Below are positions 1 to 7,468 of a stretch of DNA of 11,587 nt, in pieces. Numbering within the stretch: position 1 is the first letter of the stretch; every line of letters begins with the position of its first letter. The translations under genes and the position numbers were made by a program. This DNA is from RGIG4074 sp964615285 (GTDB taxonomy: Bacteria > Bacillota > Clostridia > Christensenellales > Borkfalkiaceae): NCBI GenBank assembly GCA_964615285.1, contig CAZTND010000044.1, positions 1 to 11,587 of the forward strand, given 5' to 3'. The notes beneath the pieces were generated by a model, which worked only from the letters and a program-made list of their open reading frames with translations, was not told where the DNA came from and did no database searches.

Positions 1-4
1 TGAA

Positions 5-1828
5 TTATGTCTGACATAGATCTTCGTTTTTTATGAAAATTCCGTAGGAATACGGCAATACTTCCAGTTTTTCGACATACTCCCGATCGGTCAGAAGTTC
101 TTTGAATGCGGCGTGATCTTTCAACAGAATGTCCGCTTTTTCAGAACCGTTATTGACGTAAACATAACAGACTTTACCGTTTTTGACGCGCGCAAACAAT
201 AAAAACGAAGTTTTGCCCCGGTATACCTCCGTATACTCTCCATCGCTGAAAATGTCTCTGAGTGCTGTACGAATGCTGCCCAATTTACGATAAAATCCGA
301 TTAGATCTTCGTTCAGATTTTCCCAATCGAAACAACGGCGGCAAAACGGATCGATGTAGCCCTCCATTCCGTTCTCGTCCCCGTAATAGACACACGGAAC
401 GCCGGGCAGCGTGTATTGCAGTACGGCCGCAAGTTTGACTTTTTCCAATCCCGTTTTCCGTTCATCCTCGGTCAGAAACGTTACCGCCATTTCTTCCTTG
501 TCGTACATATTTTTTCCCGCAAGAACGGTCAGAATGCGCGCGGTATCGTGTGTGGACAGAATATTCATCAGACAATCGAGCGAACTCTTCGGATAATTGT
601 CCCGCAACATATTCACCATGCCGGCCAAAACTTTTGCTTTCCCGGACAGGGCATAGTTGATAATGGCATCCTTCAAAGGATAGTTCATGACGCTGTCCAG
701 CTCTTCGCCCTGAAAATATTCCCGCCGCTTACCGTATGCGATCTTATCGGAAGCAGATTCCCACACTTCGCCGATGATAACGGCATCCGGATCTTCTTCC
801 TTGACCGCCTTGCGCAATTTTTTCAGGAAAAAGTCGGGCAATTCGTCCGCAACGTCCAATCTGTAACCGCCGATGCCTTTTTTGAGCCAATATCTGAGCA
901 CGCCGTCATCGCCGAAGATAAAATTTTGGTATCCTTCCGAAGCCTCGTTGACGGCAGGCAGAGTTTCGATGCCCCACCAACTGTGATACCCGCGCGGATA
1001 GTCGAAAAAGTCGTACCAATCGCGATATGGAGAATCATAAGATTGGCAGGCGCCCACGCTGTCGTAGTGTCCGTAGCGGTTGAAATACAGACTGTCGTCG
1101 CCCGTATGATTGAAAACGCCGTCCAAAATGATACGGATGCCGTGTTTTTTTGCCTCCGCGACCAACATTTCAAAATCCTCTTCCGTTCCCAAAAGCGGAT
1201 CGATCTTCTTATAATTCCCCGTGTCGTAACGGTGATTGGACACCGATTCAAAGATGGGATTGAAATAAATGACAGTCACGTGCAGCGATTGCAGGTAGTC
1301 CAGTTTGGACAAGACGCCCCGAAAATTGCCGCCGAAAAAATCGTTGTTTTTGACGATCCCTTCGTCGTTCGGGCGAAATTCGGGAATACCGCCCCAATCC
1401 TGCCGCAAAATTTTTCCTTCTCCGACAGGATAGTTTCCTTCCTTTGCAAAACGATCGGGGAAAATTTGATACATGATGCCGCCCTTAAACCAAGCAGGCG
1501 TTGTAAAACGTTCATCGTATATGGTCAGTTGATAGGCCGCGCCGCTCGCAGCGCTTGCACGGCGGCGCTTGCCTCTGCCGATGTATGTTCCGTTCAGAAT
1601 GAATCGATAAAAATACAATCCCGTTTCATTGATTTTCAAAGTCAGGGCAAAGCCGTCCGCCGTTTTCTGCATGGGATATGCCTTGGCTGCCGTTCCGTCA
1701 CGGTTGAGGTCCAAAAAACATTCTCCGGCTGCAGACGTGCAAACGCGCAGCGTCAGCGCTTCTCCGCGCGCAACCGCGCCCGTGACGCTTTTATGCTTTT
1801 TATCGAGCGGATCATAGTAAAAATTCAT
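5..1828 (-). CDS. GH13 alpha-amylase family enzyme, neopullulanase/amylopullulanase-like, cytoplasmic
   Basis: Probable intracellular retaining alpha-glucan hydrolase acting on maltodextrins or glycogen fragments. The 607-aa product starts directly with an N-terminal beta-sandwich-like region (about 1-105; the K13-S-x-x-G-A-V start is typical of clostridial relatives). The (beta/alpha)8 catalytic domain runs about 115-515 and a C-terminal beta domain about 520-600. All GH13 signatures are visible: DGVFNH at 236-241, GYRLDVAD with nucleophile D325, GEVW with acid/base E354, and STHD with D428. LPAVN (290-294) sits where neopullulanase-type enzymes carry MPKLN, pointing to the GH13_20/39 group rather than secreted alpha-amylases. 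There is no signal peptide, so it should act in the cytosol beside GlgP. The start has only a weak Shine-Dalgarno (GGAA/GAAG). It lies 140 bp after glgP and is complete, its TAA being at the window edge. It looks less GC-rich than the upstream genes. Exact specificity (alpha-1,4 versus alpha-1,6) cannot be read from sequence. Confidence 0.9.
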   Translation of the reverse strand: MNFYYDPLDKKHKSVTGAVARGEALTLRVCTSAAGECFLDLNRDGTAAKAYPMQKTADGFALTLKINETGLYFYRFILNGTYIGRGKRRRASAASGAAYQLTIYDERFTTPAWFKGGIMYQIFPDRFAKEGNYPVGEGKILRQDWGGIPEFRPNDEGIVKNNDFFGGNFRGVLSKLDYLQSLHVTVIYFNPIFESVSNHRYDTGNYKKIDPLLGTEEDFEMLVAEAKKHGIRIILDGVFNHTGDDSLYFNRYGHYDSVGACQSYDSPYRDWYDFFDYPRGYHSWWGIETLPAVNEASEGYQNFIFGDDGVLRYWLKKGIGGYRLDVADELPDFFLKKLRKAVKEEDPDAVIIGEVWESASDKIAYGKRREYFQGEELDSVMNYPLKDAIINYALSGKAKVLAGMVNMLRDNYPKSSLDCLMNILSTHDTARILTVLAGKNMYDKEEMAVTFLTEDERKTGLEKVKLAAVLQYTLPGVPCVYYGDENGMEGYIDPFCRRCFDWENLNEDLIGFYRKLGSIRTALRDIFSDGEYTEVYRGKTSFLLFARVKNGKVCYVYVNNGSEKADILLKDHAAFKELLTDREYVEKLEVLPYSYGIFIKNEDLCQT

Positions 1829-1968
1829 ATTTCTTCATTCCAAGGAAACCGTAAAAAAGGCTTCCGTTTCAAAACTCTGAAACCGTCCCGAATCGGATAT
1901 TTTCGGTTCCAAACGGCTTGCGTGTTTCCATTCGTCCGAATTTATTTTCAATTGCCGTCACTTTGTTC
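1829..1968 (-). other. glgP-amylase intergenic region with imperfect inverted repeats
   Basis: This 140-bp gap has no convincing promoter and no strong terminator. Read on the minus strand it can form nested weak stems: CCGTTT with AAACGG, and GGAACCG with CGGTTTC (one G-U pair). A short GTTTCA/TGAAAC hairpin also appears. A six-T run (1853-1858) follows but is separated from the stems by several bases, so any termination here would be weak. Read-through from glgP into the amylase is the simplest reading. Confidence 0.3.
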
Positions 1969-4410
1969 TTATTTTTTTGCAACGGTGGCGACGGGTTTGA
2001 GATCCCAGATATTTTCCGCGTATTCTTTGATGCTTCTGTCGGCGGCAAAATAACCCGCGGCGGCGATGTTCCGCAGCGAAATGCGGTTCCAGCCTTCTTT
2101 GTCTTGCGCATACAGCCGGGACAGCTTTTTCTGCGTCGCGCTGTAAGACTCGTAGTCGGCAAGGCACATATACGGGTCGGCTATGGGCGATTGCCGCAGG
2201 AGATAGTCGGCGATGTCCGAGAAAGACTGACCGTTGTACCCGACAATGAGCGATTCGATGATCTTGCGGATATTGATGTCCTGATTGAAATAACTGCTCG
2301 AACAATACCCGTTCTGCCAGATCCGGTCCACTTCGTCGGCTTTCAGTCCGAAGATGAAGATATTTTCCGCTCCGACCTTCTGCGCCATCTCCACGTTCGC
2401 TCCGTCCAACGTGCCGATGGTCAGCGCGCCGTTGAGCATGAATTTCATGTTGCCCGTGCCGCTCGCCTCTTTGCCCGCCAGGGAGATCTGTTCGGAAATT
2501 TCGGATGCCGGCATGAGTTTTTCGGACATAGTCACATTGTATTCTTCGGCATATATCACGTTCAGTTTTTCATTGACCCGCTTATTTTTCCGAATATCTT
2601 CCGCCAGGAAACAGATCAGTTTGATGATCTGTTTTGCCATATAATAGCCGGGCGCCGCCTTCGCGCCGAAGATATACGTCTTGGGCTGAATGTCCAAATC
2701 GGGATCTTCTTTCAGGGCATTGTACGTTGCGATGATGTTGAGAACGTTGAGAAGCTGCCGTTTGTACTCGTGCATGCGCTTCGCCTGTACGTCGAATAGC
2801 GTCTGCGTATCGATCTTCACTCCCTGTTTTTGTCCGATAAATTCGGCAAATTGCTGTTTTTTGATCTGTTTGATCTCGCCCAAACGTTTCAGAACGGATC
2901 CGTCGTTTTCAAACTTTTTGAATTTGGCAAGCTCGGAAGCGTCCTTGGCATAGCCCGTTCCGATGCATTCGTTCAGCAGTTCGCAGAGCTCGGGATTGGA
3001 CTGATTGAGCCAACGCCTGTGCGCAATGCCGTTGGTCACGTTGGTAAATTTTTCGGGCGTATAATTGTAAAAATCCTTAAAAATACTGTTCTTGATGATC
3101 TCGCTGTGCAGCTCGGAAACGCCGTTGACTTTGTGCGATCCCATCACGCTGAGGTTTGCCATCCTGACCGTGTTGTGGTTGAGGATCGCCATCCTGCCGA
3201 TCTTATCCCAATCGCCCGTGTAACGGTTCCAGAGTTCTTCGCAGAAGCGGCGATTGATCTCCTTGAGAATGGAATAGATGCGCGGCAGACGGCGGGCAAT
3301 GAGGTCCTCCGACCACGTTTCGAGCGCCTCCGCCAAAACGGTGTGGTTGGTATAGGCGCACGTCGCCGTCGTGATCTCCCATGCCTTTTCCCAGGAATAA
3401 TTGTTCTCATCGACGAGAAGGCGCATGAGTTCGGGAATGGACAGCGCGGGATGGGTATCGTTCAAGTGGATGGCGGCAAGCTGCGGCAGCGTATCGAGCG
3501 AACCGTAGCGCCGTTTGTGATCGGAAATAATGGACTGCAGGGAAGCGGAAACGAGAAAATACTGCTGCTTTAGGCGCAAGACCTTTCCCTCGGAATGATT
3601 ATCCGCAGGATACAGCACTTTGCTGATGAGGTCGGCTTCGTTGTCCTGCTGCATGACCGCCTGGTAGTCTCCCTGCGCAAAGAGTTTCATATCAAATTCC
3701 CGTTTGGCACGGGACCGCCAAAGGCGCAGGACAGAGACGGCTTCGCTGTCATAGCCGGACACCATCATATCGTAAGCGATGGCTTCGACATCGTTGGTGT
3801 CGTGGTAAATGACCTCCATTCTGTCGTTGTTCCAGCGTTCTTCCACATACCCGTCGAAATGGACGGTGAAGATCTTATCGCTCCGTTGCGTCAGCCAGGA
3901 CTCGCCGCCGGGCAGCCATACGTCCGGCAGCTCTATCTGCCAGCCGTCCACGATCTTCTGTTTGAAGAGCCCGTACTCATAGCGAATGGAAAAGCCCATA
4001 GCGGGATAGTTGCCCGTGGCGAGCGCGTCCATAAAGCACGCGGCAAGACGGCCGAGGCCCCCGTTCCCCAGCCCGGCGTCCGGTTCCAATTCGTAGAGTT
4101 CTTCCAGCGTCACGCCGTATTTTTTCAACGCGCCGGACACGGACGCCTCGATGCCGAGGTTGAAAATGCTGTTCTTCAAGGAGCGCCCCATCAAAAATTC
4201 CATGCAGAGATAGTAAACGCGCTTTGCCCGTTTTGCTTTCATCGCTTTGTGGAATTTCTGCCGTTTTTCCAACATGATGTCGCGGACGCTCATGACGACA
4301 GATTTATATATCTGGTCTTTGGTCGCGTCGGCAGGCAATACGCCGAAATAGCGGGAAAGTTTCCCGTCTATCAGTTGTTCCGCCTCTCTTTCCGTTAATT
4401 TGATATTCAT
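1969..4410 (-). CDS. glgP: Glycogen/maltodextrin phosphorylase (GT35)
   Basis: Cytosolic PLP-dependent enzyme that phosphorolyses non-reducing ends of alpha-1,4-glucan to glucose-1-phosphate. The 813-aa length is normal for bacterial phosphorylases. Visible family landmarks are the N-terminal YYLCMEFLMGRSL block (66-78), DAGLGNGGLGRLAACF (111-126), AIHLNDTHP (313-321), TNHTVLAEALE around H356, the VTNGI motif (458-462), KRMHEYKRQLLN (544-555), and the PLP signature EASGTGNMKFMLN (648-660) with K656 as the expected Schiff-base lysine. No long regulatory N-terminal extension of the animal type is present. The ATG is preceded by GAGGAG about 11 nt upstream. The gene lies 186 bp after glgA and 140 bp before the GH13 gene, the usual degradative end of a glgBCDAP cluster. 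Glycogen versus maltodextrin preference cannot be settled from sequence, but the operon context favours glycogen. Confidence 0.97.
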   Translation of the reverse strand: MNIKLTEREAEQLIDGKLSRYFGVLPADATKDQIYKSVVMSVRDIMLEKRQKFHKAMKAKRAKRVYYLCMEFLMGRSLKNSIFNLGIEASVSGALKKYGVTLEELYELEPDAGLGNGGLGRLAACFMDALATGNYPAMGFSIRYEYGLFKQKIVDGWQIELPDVWLPGGESWLTQRSDKIFTVHFDGYVEERWNNDRMEVIYHDTNDVEAIAYDMMVSGYDSEAVSVLRLWRSRAKREFDMKLFAQGDYQAVMQQDNEADLISKVLYPADNHSEGKVLRLKQQYFLVSASLQSIISDHKRRYGSLDTLPQLAAIHLNDTHPALSIPELMRLLVDENNYSWEKAWEITTATCAYTNHTVLAEALETWSEDLIARRLPRIYSILKEINRRFCEELWNRYTGDWDKIGRMAILNHNTVRMANLSVMGSHKVNGVSELHSEIIKNSIFKDFYNYTPEKFTNVTNGIAHRRWLNQSNPELCELLNECIGTGYAKDASELAKFKKFENDGSVLKRLGEIKQIKKQQFAEFIGQKQGVKIDTQTLFDVQAKRMHEYKRQLLNVLNIIATYNALKEDPDLDIQPKTYIFGAKAAPGYYMAKQIIKLICFLAEDIRKNKRVNEKLNVIYAEEYNVTMSEKLMPASEISEQISLAGKEASGTGNMKFMLNGALTIGTLDGANVEMAQKVGAENIFIFGLKADEVDRIWQNGYCSSSYFNQDINIRKIIESLIVGYNGQSFSDIADYLLRQSPIADPYMCLADYESYSATQKKLSRLYAQDKEGWNRISLRNIAAAGYFAADRSIKEYAENIWDLKPVATVAKK

Positions 4411-4596
4411 GAACCTTATTTCTCCTCTCTTCTATTAGAATATGTTTTTCTCCGTCGATTTTCCATCTCTTAAAGAACAACAGATAAAAAGGCAATGAGA
4501 AATCGAAACGAAAATCCGTCTCAATTTCTCATTCCCGCCTCATCTAAAAATTGAGTTGTTTTTTCATTGCCTCTGTTTTATTTTTGGCATTTTTGC
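4411..4596 (-). other. glgA-glgP intergenic region
   Basis: This 186-bp gap contains the hairpin described at 4486-4533, a purine-rich glgP ribosome site (AGAGAGGAGA), and only a weak promoter candidate (TGGAAA, 17 bp, TATTCT, 4 of 6 matches in each box). Nothing resembling a coding region or known riboswitch was recognised. Confidence 0.4.
4486..4533 (-). terminator. 17-bp intercistronic hairpin plus T-run between glgA and glgP (possible attenuator)
   Basis: On the minus strand, AATGAGAAATTGAGACG (4533-4517) pairs with CGTTTCGATTTCTCATT (4510-4494) over 17 bp, including two G-U pairs, with a six-base loop. GCC and then TTTTT (4490-4486) follow. The three-base offset before the T-run and the AT-rich stem make it a moderate rather than strong intrinsic terminator. 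A competing pairing exists: GGCAATGA (4571-4564) with TCATTGCC (4498-4491), enclosing CTCAATTT (4555-4548) with AAATTGAG (4527-4520). It may tune glgP expression relative to glgA or stabilise the upstream mRNA; function is inference. Confidence 0.5.
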
Positions 4597-6198
4597 TTAT
4601 TTTAACACATCCGCATACATCTGCTCGTAATATTTTGCGGTGTTGTTCCAGCTGAAATCGGTCGTCATCGCCTTGTGCACGAGTTTCTTCCATTCTTCCT
4701 TATTATAGAACAGATTGACGGCTTCGCGCAGGACGTACAGCATGTCATACGCATTGTAGTTGGCAAAGGTGAAACCGTTTCCGCCCGCCCCCCAAGGCTT
4801 GATGCTGTCGTACAATCCGCCGACTTCCCGCACGACGGGCACGGCGCCGTAGCGCGAGGCGATCATCTGGGAGAGACCGCACGGTTCGCTCTTGGACGGC
4901 ATCAGGAAGATGTCCGCGCCCGAATAGATTTTTCGGGAAAGATCGGCATTGAAGGTGATGCAGGAAACGACTTTGCCGCTGTAACGGCGCTGCAGGTCGG
5001 AAAAATAATTTTCAAAGATGGAATCCCCCGTGCCGAGCAGGATGAACTGCACGTCCTGCGAAAGGAATTCTTCGATGACCGTCTTGACGAGATCAAGCCC
5101 CTTGTGCGCCACGAGCCGCGTGATCATTGCCACGACGGGCACGTTGTCGCGCACGGGCAGTCCCAGCATGCGCTGCAATTCCTCCTTGCAGATCTTCTTG
5201 TTTTCGGGGTTTTCCGCATTGTAATGCGCAAAGAGCGACTGATCGGTCTCGGGATTGTAATAATCCGGATCGATGCCGTTCAGGATGCCGCGCAGCTTAA
5301 AGGCGTTCTTGCGGATGATGTCCTGCAGGCCGTGCGCATGATACGGATCCTTGATCTCCTCCGCATACCGCGGGCTGACCGTCGAAACGGCCTCCGAACA
5401 TTCGATCGCCGCCTTCATCAGATTGATGCAATGGTCGTATTCGAGGAGGTATCTATAATTGTTGGAGATCCCGAACAGATCCTCGAGAATATCCAGGGAA
5501 TATTTGCCCTGATACTCGATGTTGTGGATGGTGAACACGGCGCGGATAAACTGATATTCCTCGCGGAAACAGTAAATGGTTTTGAGGTAGATCGCCGCCA
5601 GCGCCGCCTGCCAGTCATGACAGTGCAGGATCTCGGGATAGAACTTGATGAAACCGAGGATCTCCATGACGCTGCGACAGAAGAAGGCGAAACGTTCGCC
5701 GTCGTCGTAATAACCGTAACAGCCGGGACGCTTGAAATAATATTCGTTGTCCACAAAATAATAGGTCACGCCGTCCTTTTCATAGGAAAAGATGCCGCAA
5801 TATTGGTTGCGCCAGGCGAGCGGTATAAAAACGCTGCCGATGAACTGAAATTCCTGCCTGTACTGCGGACGGATGTCCGAATACAGCGGAATGATGACGC
5901 GCACGTCATAATTCCCCGTCGCCGCCAAGGCTTTGGAGAGCGAGCCGACGACTTCGGCAAGCCCGCCCGTCGCGATGAAGGGCGCCGCCTCGCTCGCCAC
6001 GAACAGGACTTTTTTCTTTTCGCGCACTTCCACTGCCTTTGCGGCGACTTCGGCTGCCGTCTCGGTCGCGGGCGCCGGTGCCGGCTGTTCCGCCGTCTCC
6101 ACCGCCTGTACGGGCACTTTCTTCTTCACCGGGGCTTTTTTGCCGGAATTTTTGCGCGTCGTCTTTGCAACATTGGTCGTGGTTTCGTTGTTTTCCAT
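4597..6198 (-). CDS. glgA: Glycogen synthase (ADP-glucose, GT5) with Lys/Ala-rich N-terminal extension
   Basis: Transfers glucose from ADP-glucose to the non-reducing end of alpha-1,4-glucan. The 533-aa product has a GT5 domain from about K62 (KKVLFVASEAAPF), the GGLAEVVGSL loop (78-88), HCHDWQAAL (192-200), TIHNIEYQG (223-231), catalytic-site R361 and K366 in TRLVAHKGLD, and E438 in PSKSEPCGL. These align with E. coli R300, K305 and E377 at a constant offset of 61. At the position of E. coli K15 (the KTGGL lysine) this protein has A76. Residues 1-62 form an unusual tail: a Lys-rich block (12-27), then an Ala/Pro/Glu stretch (31-60). The tail is likely translated: the only nearby ATG is M1, preceded by AGAGGAG at good spacing, and the next Met is residue 178. 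The gene follows an internal promoter region, so it can probably be transcribed without glgBCD. Confidence 0.96.
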   Translation of the reverse strand: MENNETTTNVAKTTRKNSGKKAPVKKKVPVQAVETAEQPAPAPATETAAEVAAKAVEVREKKKVLFVASEAAPFIATGGLAEVVGSLSKALAATGNYDVRVIIPLYSDIRPQYRQEFQFIGSVFIPLAWRNQYCGIFSYEKDGVTYYFVDNEYYFKRPGCYGYYDDGERFAFFCRSVMEILGFIKFYPEILHCHDWQAALAAIYLKTIYCFREEYQFIRAVFTIHNIEYQGKYSLDILEDLFGISNNYRYLLEYDHCINLMKAAIECSEAVSTVSPRYAEEIKDPYHAHGLQDIIRKNAFKLRGILNGIDPDYYNPETDQSLFAHYNAENPENKKICKEELQRMLGLPVRDNVPVVAMITRLVAHKGLDLVKTVIEEFLSQDVQFILLGTGDSIFENYFSDLQRRYSGKVVSCITFNADLSRKIYSGADIFLMPSKSEPCGLSQMIASRYGAVPVVREVGGLYDSIKPWGAGGNGFTFANYNAYDMLYVLREAVNLFYNKEEWKKLVHKAMTTDFSWNNTAKYYEQMYADVLK

Positions 6199-6212
6199 GT
6201 CTTTCTCCTCTT

Positions 6213-6226
6213 GCGGCCTTCGCCGC
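6213..6226 (-). promoter_or_regulatory. GC-rich hairpin directly upstream of the glgA ribosome site
   Basis: The minus strand reads GCGGC-GAAG-GCCGC, a perfect 5-bp GC stem with a 4-base loop. It ends one base before the AAGAGGAG Shine-Dalgarno of glgA. Such a stem could keep the ribosome site exposed or shield the 5' end of the mRNA; this is inference from position only. Confidence 0.35.
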
Positions 6227-6243
6227 TTTCCTTATCATTCAAT

Positions 6244-6269
6244 TTTATTATAGCACTTTATTATAGCAC
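6244..6269 (-). repeat. Exact tandem 13-bp duplication containing the -10 boxes
   Basis: The unit GTGCTATAATAAA (minus strand) occurs twice with no gap, at 6257-6269 and 6244-6256. Each copy carries a complete extended -10 element, so the duplication directly creates the tandem promoters. Confidence 0.9.
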
Positions 6270-6289
6270 GTCAATGACGTTCTTTGCAA
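6247..6289 (-). promoter_or_regulatory. Internal promoter region for glgA: two overlapping SigA-type promoters
   Basis: Two extended -10 elements, TGC-TATAAT, lie 13 bp apart at 6260-6265 and 6247-6252. Each has its own plausible -35: TTGCAA at 6284-6289 with an 18-bp spacer, and TTGACG at 6269-6274 with a 16-bp spacer. The second combination is the closer to consensus. They sit 50-90 bp upstream of the glgA ATG, inside the 146-bp gap after glgD, where no clear terminator is seen. glgA and the genes after it can therefore probably be transcribed both by read-through from glgB and independently. Confidence 0.75.
6268..6280. promoter_or_regulatory. 13-bp palindrome over the glgA -35 region, candidate operator
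   Basis: ACGTCA-A-TGACGT is a perfect dyad with six-base arms and a one-base centre. It covers the -35 box of the downstream promoter and lies in the spacer of the upstream one, an ideal place for a repressor dimer. I do not recognise it as the site of a named regulator. Confidence 0.45.
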
Positions 6290-6344
6290 CGAAGTTCGGT
6301 ACTTTTTCCGATTTTTTCTTCTTTGTTTTTTACGGCGGAAAAAA

Positions 6345-7448
6345 TCAGAGCATCATGCCCTTTCGGATAAAATAGGGCAGCGATTCACACCCGCTCAACA
6401 CCCGCCTGTCGCGGATGACAACGTTTTTATCGGTGATGACGCAGTTGAGCTTTGCATTCTCGCCGACGATGTTATCCTGCATCAGGATGCAGTTCTCCAC
6501 GACCGCGCCGCGCGCCACTTTGACGCCGCGGAAGAGAATGGAATTGCGCACCGTGCCGTGGATCTCACAGCCGTCCGATATGAGAGAGTTGGCGACTTTG
6601 GCGTTCTTGCCGTATTCCGAAGGCGCGCTGTCCTTGACCTTGGTATAGATGTCCCGCGCCCCGAAGAGTTCGCGGCGGACGTCTGCGTTCAGAAGTTCCA
6701 TGCTGTGTCTGAAATATGCCGTCATACTCGTGATCCCGCCGTAATAACCTTCAAACTTGTGATTGTATATTTTTGCAGTATCGACGCTCTTCAGGAGAAT
6801 GTCCCTGCCAAAGCTGGTATAGCCGCAGGCGATGGCGTTGCGGACGAGTTCGATCAGGTAATTCCGGCGCAAGATCATGATGTTGATGAATACATCCGCC
6901 TTGCCCTTGGCGGGCGGATTGATGCGGATCTCCGTTACCTTGTCCTCTTTGTCCGACTTTACGGTCATGTAATAATGCGTCTTTACGACGGGTTGACTGT
7001 GCGTCACCATCGTGATGTCCGCCCCCTTCTGCTCGTGGGAGGCGATGACCGCCTGAAGGTCGATGCGCGCCACGCCGTCGCAGTCGGAGAGAACGACATA
7101 GTCCTGCTTGCATCTGTCCAAAAATCCGACGATGCCTTTCAGCGCCTCCAGACGGGTGGTGATGACCGTTTCGTTCTCGTCGATATACGGCGGGAGCAGC
7201 ACGATGCCGCCGTCCTTGCGCGCCAGATCCCACTCTTTGCCGCTGCCGATGTGGTCGATGAGCGATTGATAGTTGGTCTTTGTCATCAGTCCCACCGTCG
7301 TGATACCCGCGTTCACCATGTTGGAGAGGGTGAAATCGATCATGCGGTATCTGCCGCCGAACGGGACGGAAGCCATCGTGCGATGGCTGGAAAGTTCGGG
7401 AATGTTTTCCTCGTGCATGCTTGAAAAAATAACGCCCACTGCTGTCAT
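6345..7448 (-). CDS. glgD: GlgD, non-catalytic regulatory subunit of ADP-glucose pyrophosphorylase
   Basis: Paralogue of GlgC. In Bacillota GlgD is known to assemble with GlgC and modulate its activity, while having little or none alone. The 367-aa product keeps the fold: an N-terminal nucleotidyltransferase-like domain (PFGGRYRMIDFTLSN, 29-43) and a C-terminal left-handed beta-helix (about 280-350, hexapeptide-like runs such as ISDGCEIHGTV). The catalytic features are lost. The GGxGxRL pyrophosphorylase loop is replaced by FSSMHEENIPEL (8-19), the GDHIYKMD metal-site segment by SDCDGVARID (121-130), and the EKP glucose-1-phosphate motif by INPP (176-179). The start ATG lies 20 bp after the glgC stop, with AGGGGG 11 nt upstream, suggesting coupled translation and roughly matched subunit levels. 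It ends 146 bp before glgA. Confidence 0.94.
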   Translation of the reverse strand: MTAVGVIFSSMHEENIPELSSHRTMASVPFGGRYRMIDFTLSNMVNAGITTVGLMTKTNYQSLIDHIGSGKEWDLARKDGGIVLLPPYIDENETVITTRLEALKGIVGFLDRCKQDYVVLSDCDGVARIDLQAVIASHEQKGADITMVTHSQPVVKTHYYMTVKSDKEDKVTEIRINPPAKGKADVFINIMILRRNYLIELVRNAIACGYTSFGRDILLKSVDTAKIYNHKFEGYYGGITSMTAYFRHSMELLNADVRRELFGARDIYTKVKDSAPSEYGKNAKVANSLISDGCEIHGTVRNSILFRGVKVARGAVVENCILMQDNIVGENAKLNCVITDKNVVIRDRRVLSGCESLPYFIRKGMML

Positions 7449-7468
7449 AATTTTCTGCGCCCCCTGAT

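Noticed and set aside
416..2053. Long open frame on the plus strand opposite the amylase
   Set aside because: It is antisense to a gene with complete GH13 motifs, and its translation shows no recognisable domain. The same applies to plus-strand frames at 4675-6375, 7754-9214 and 9221-11044, opposite glgA, glgC and glgB.
6290..6344. Inverted repeat TTTTTCCG/CGGAAAAA after glgD as a terminator
   Set aside because: The loop is long and the 3' arm is followed by GTACCG rather than a T-run, so it does not look like an intrinsic terminator.
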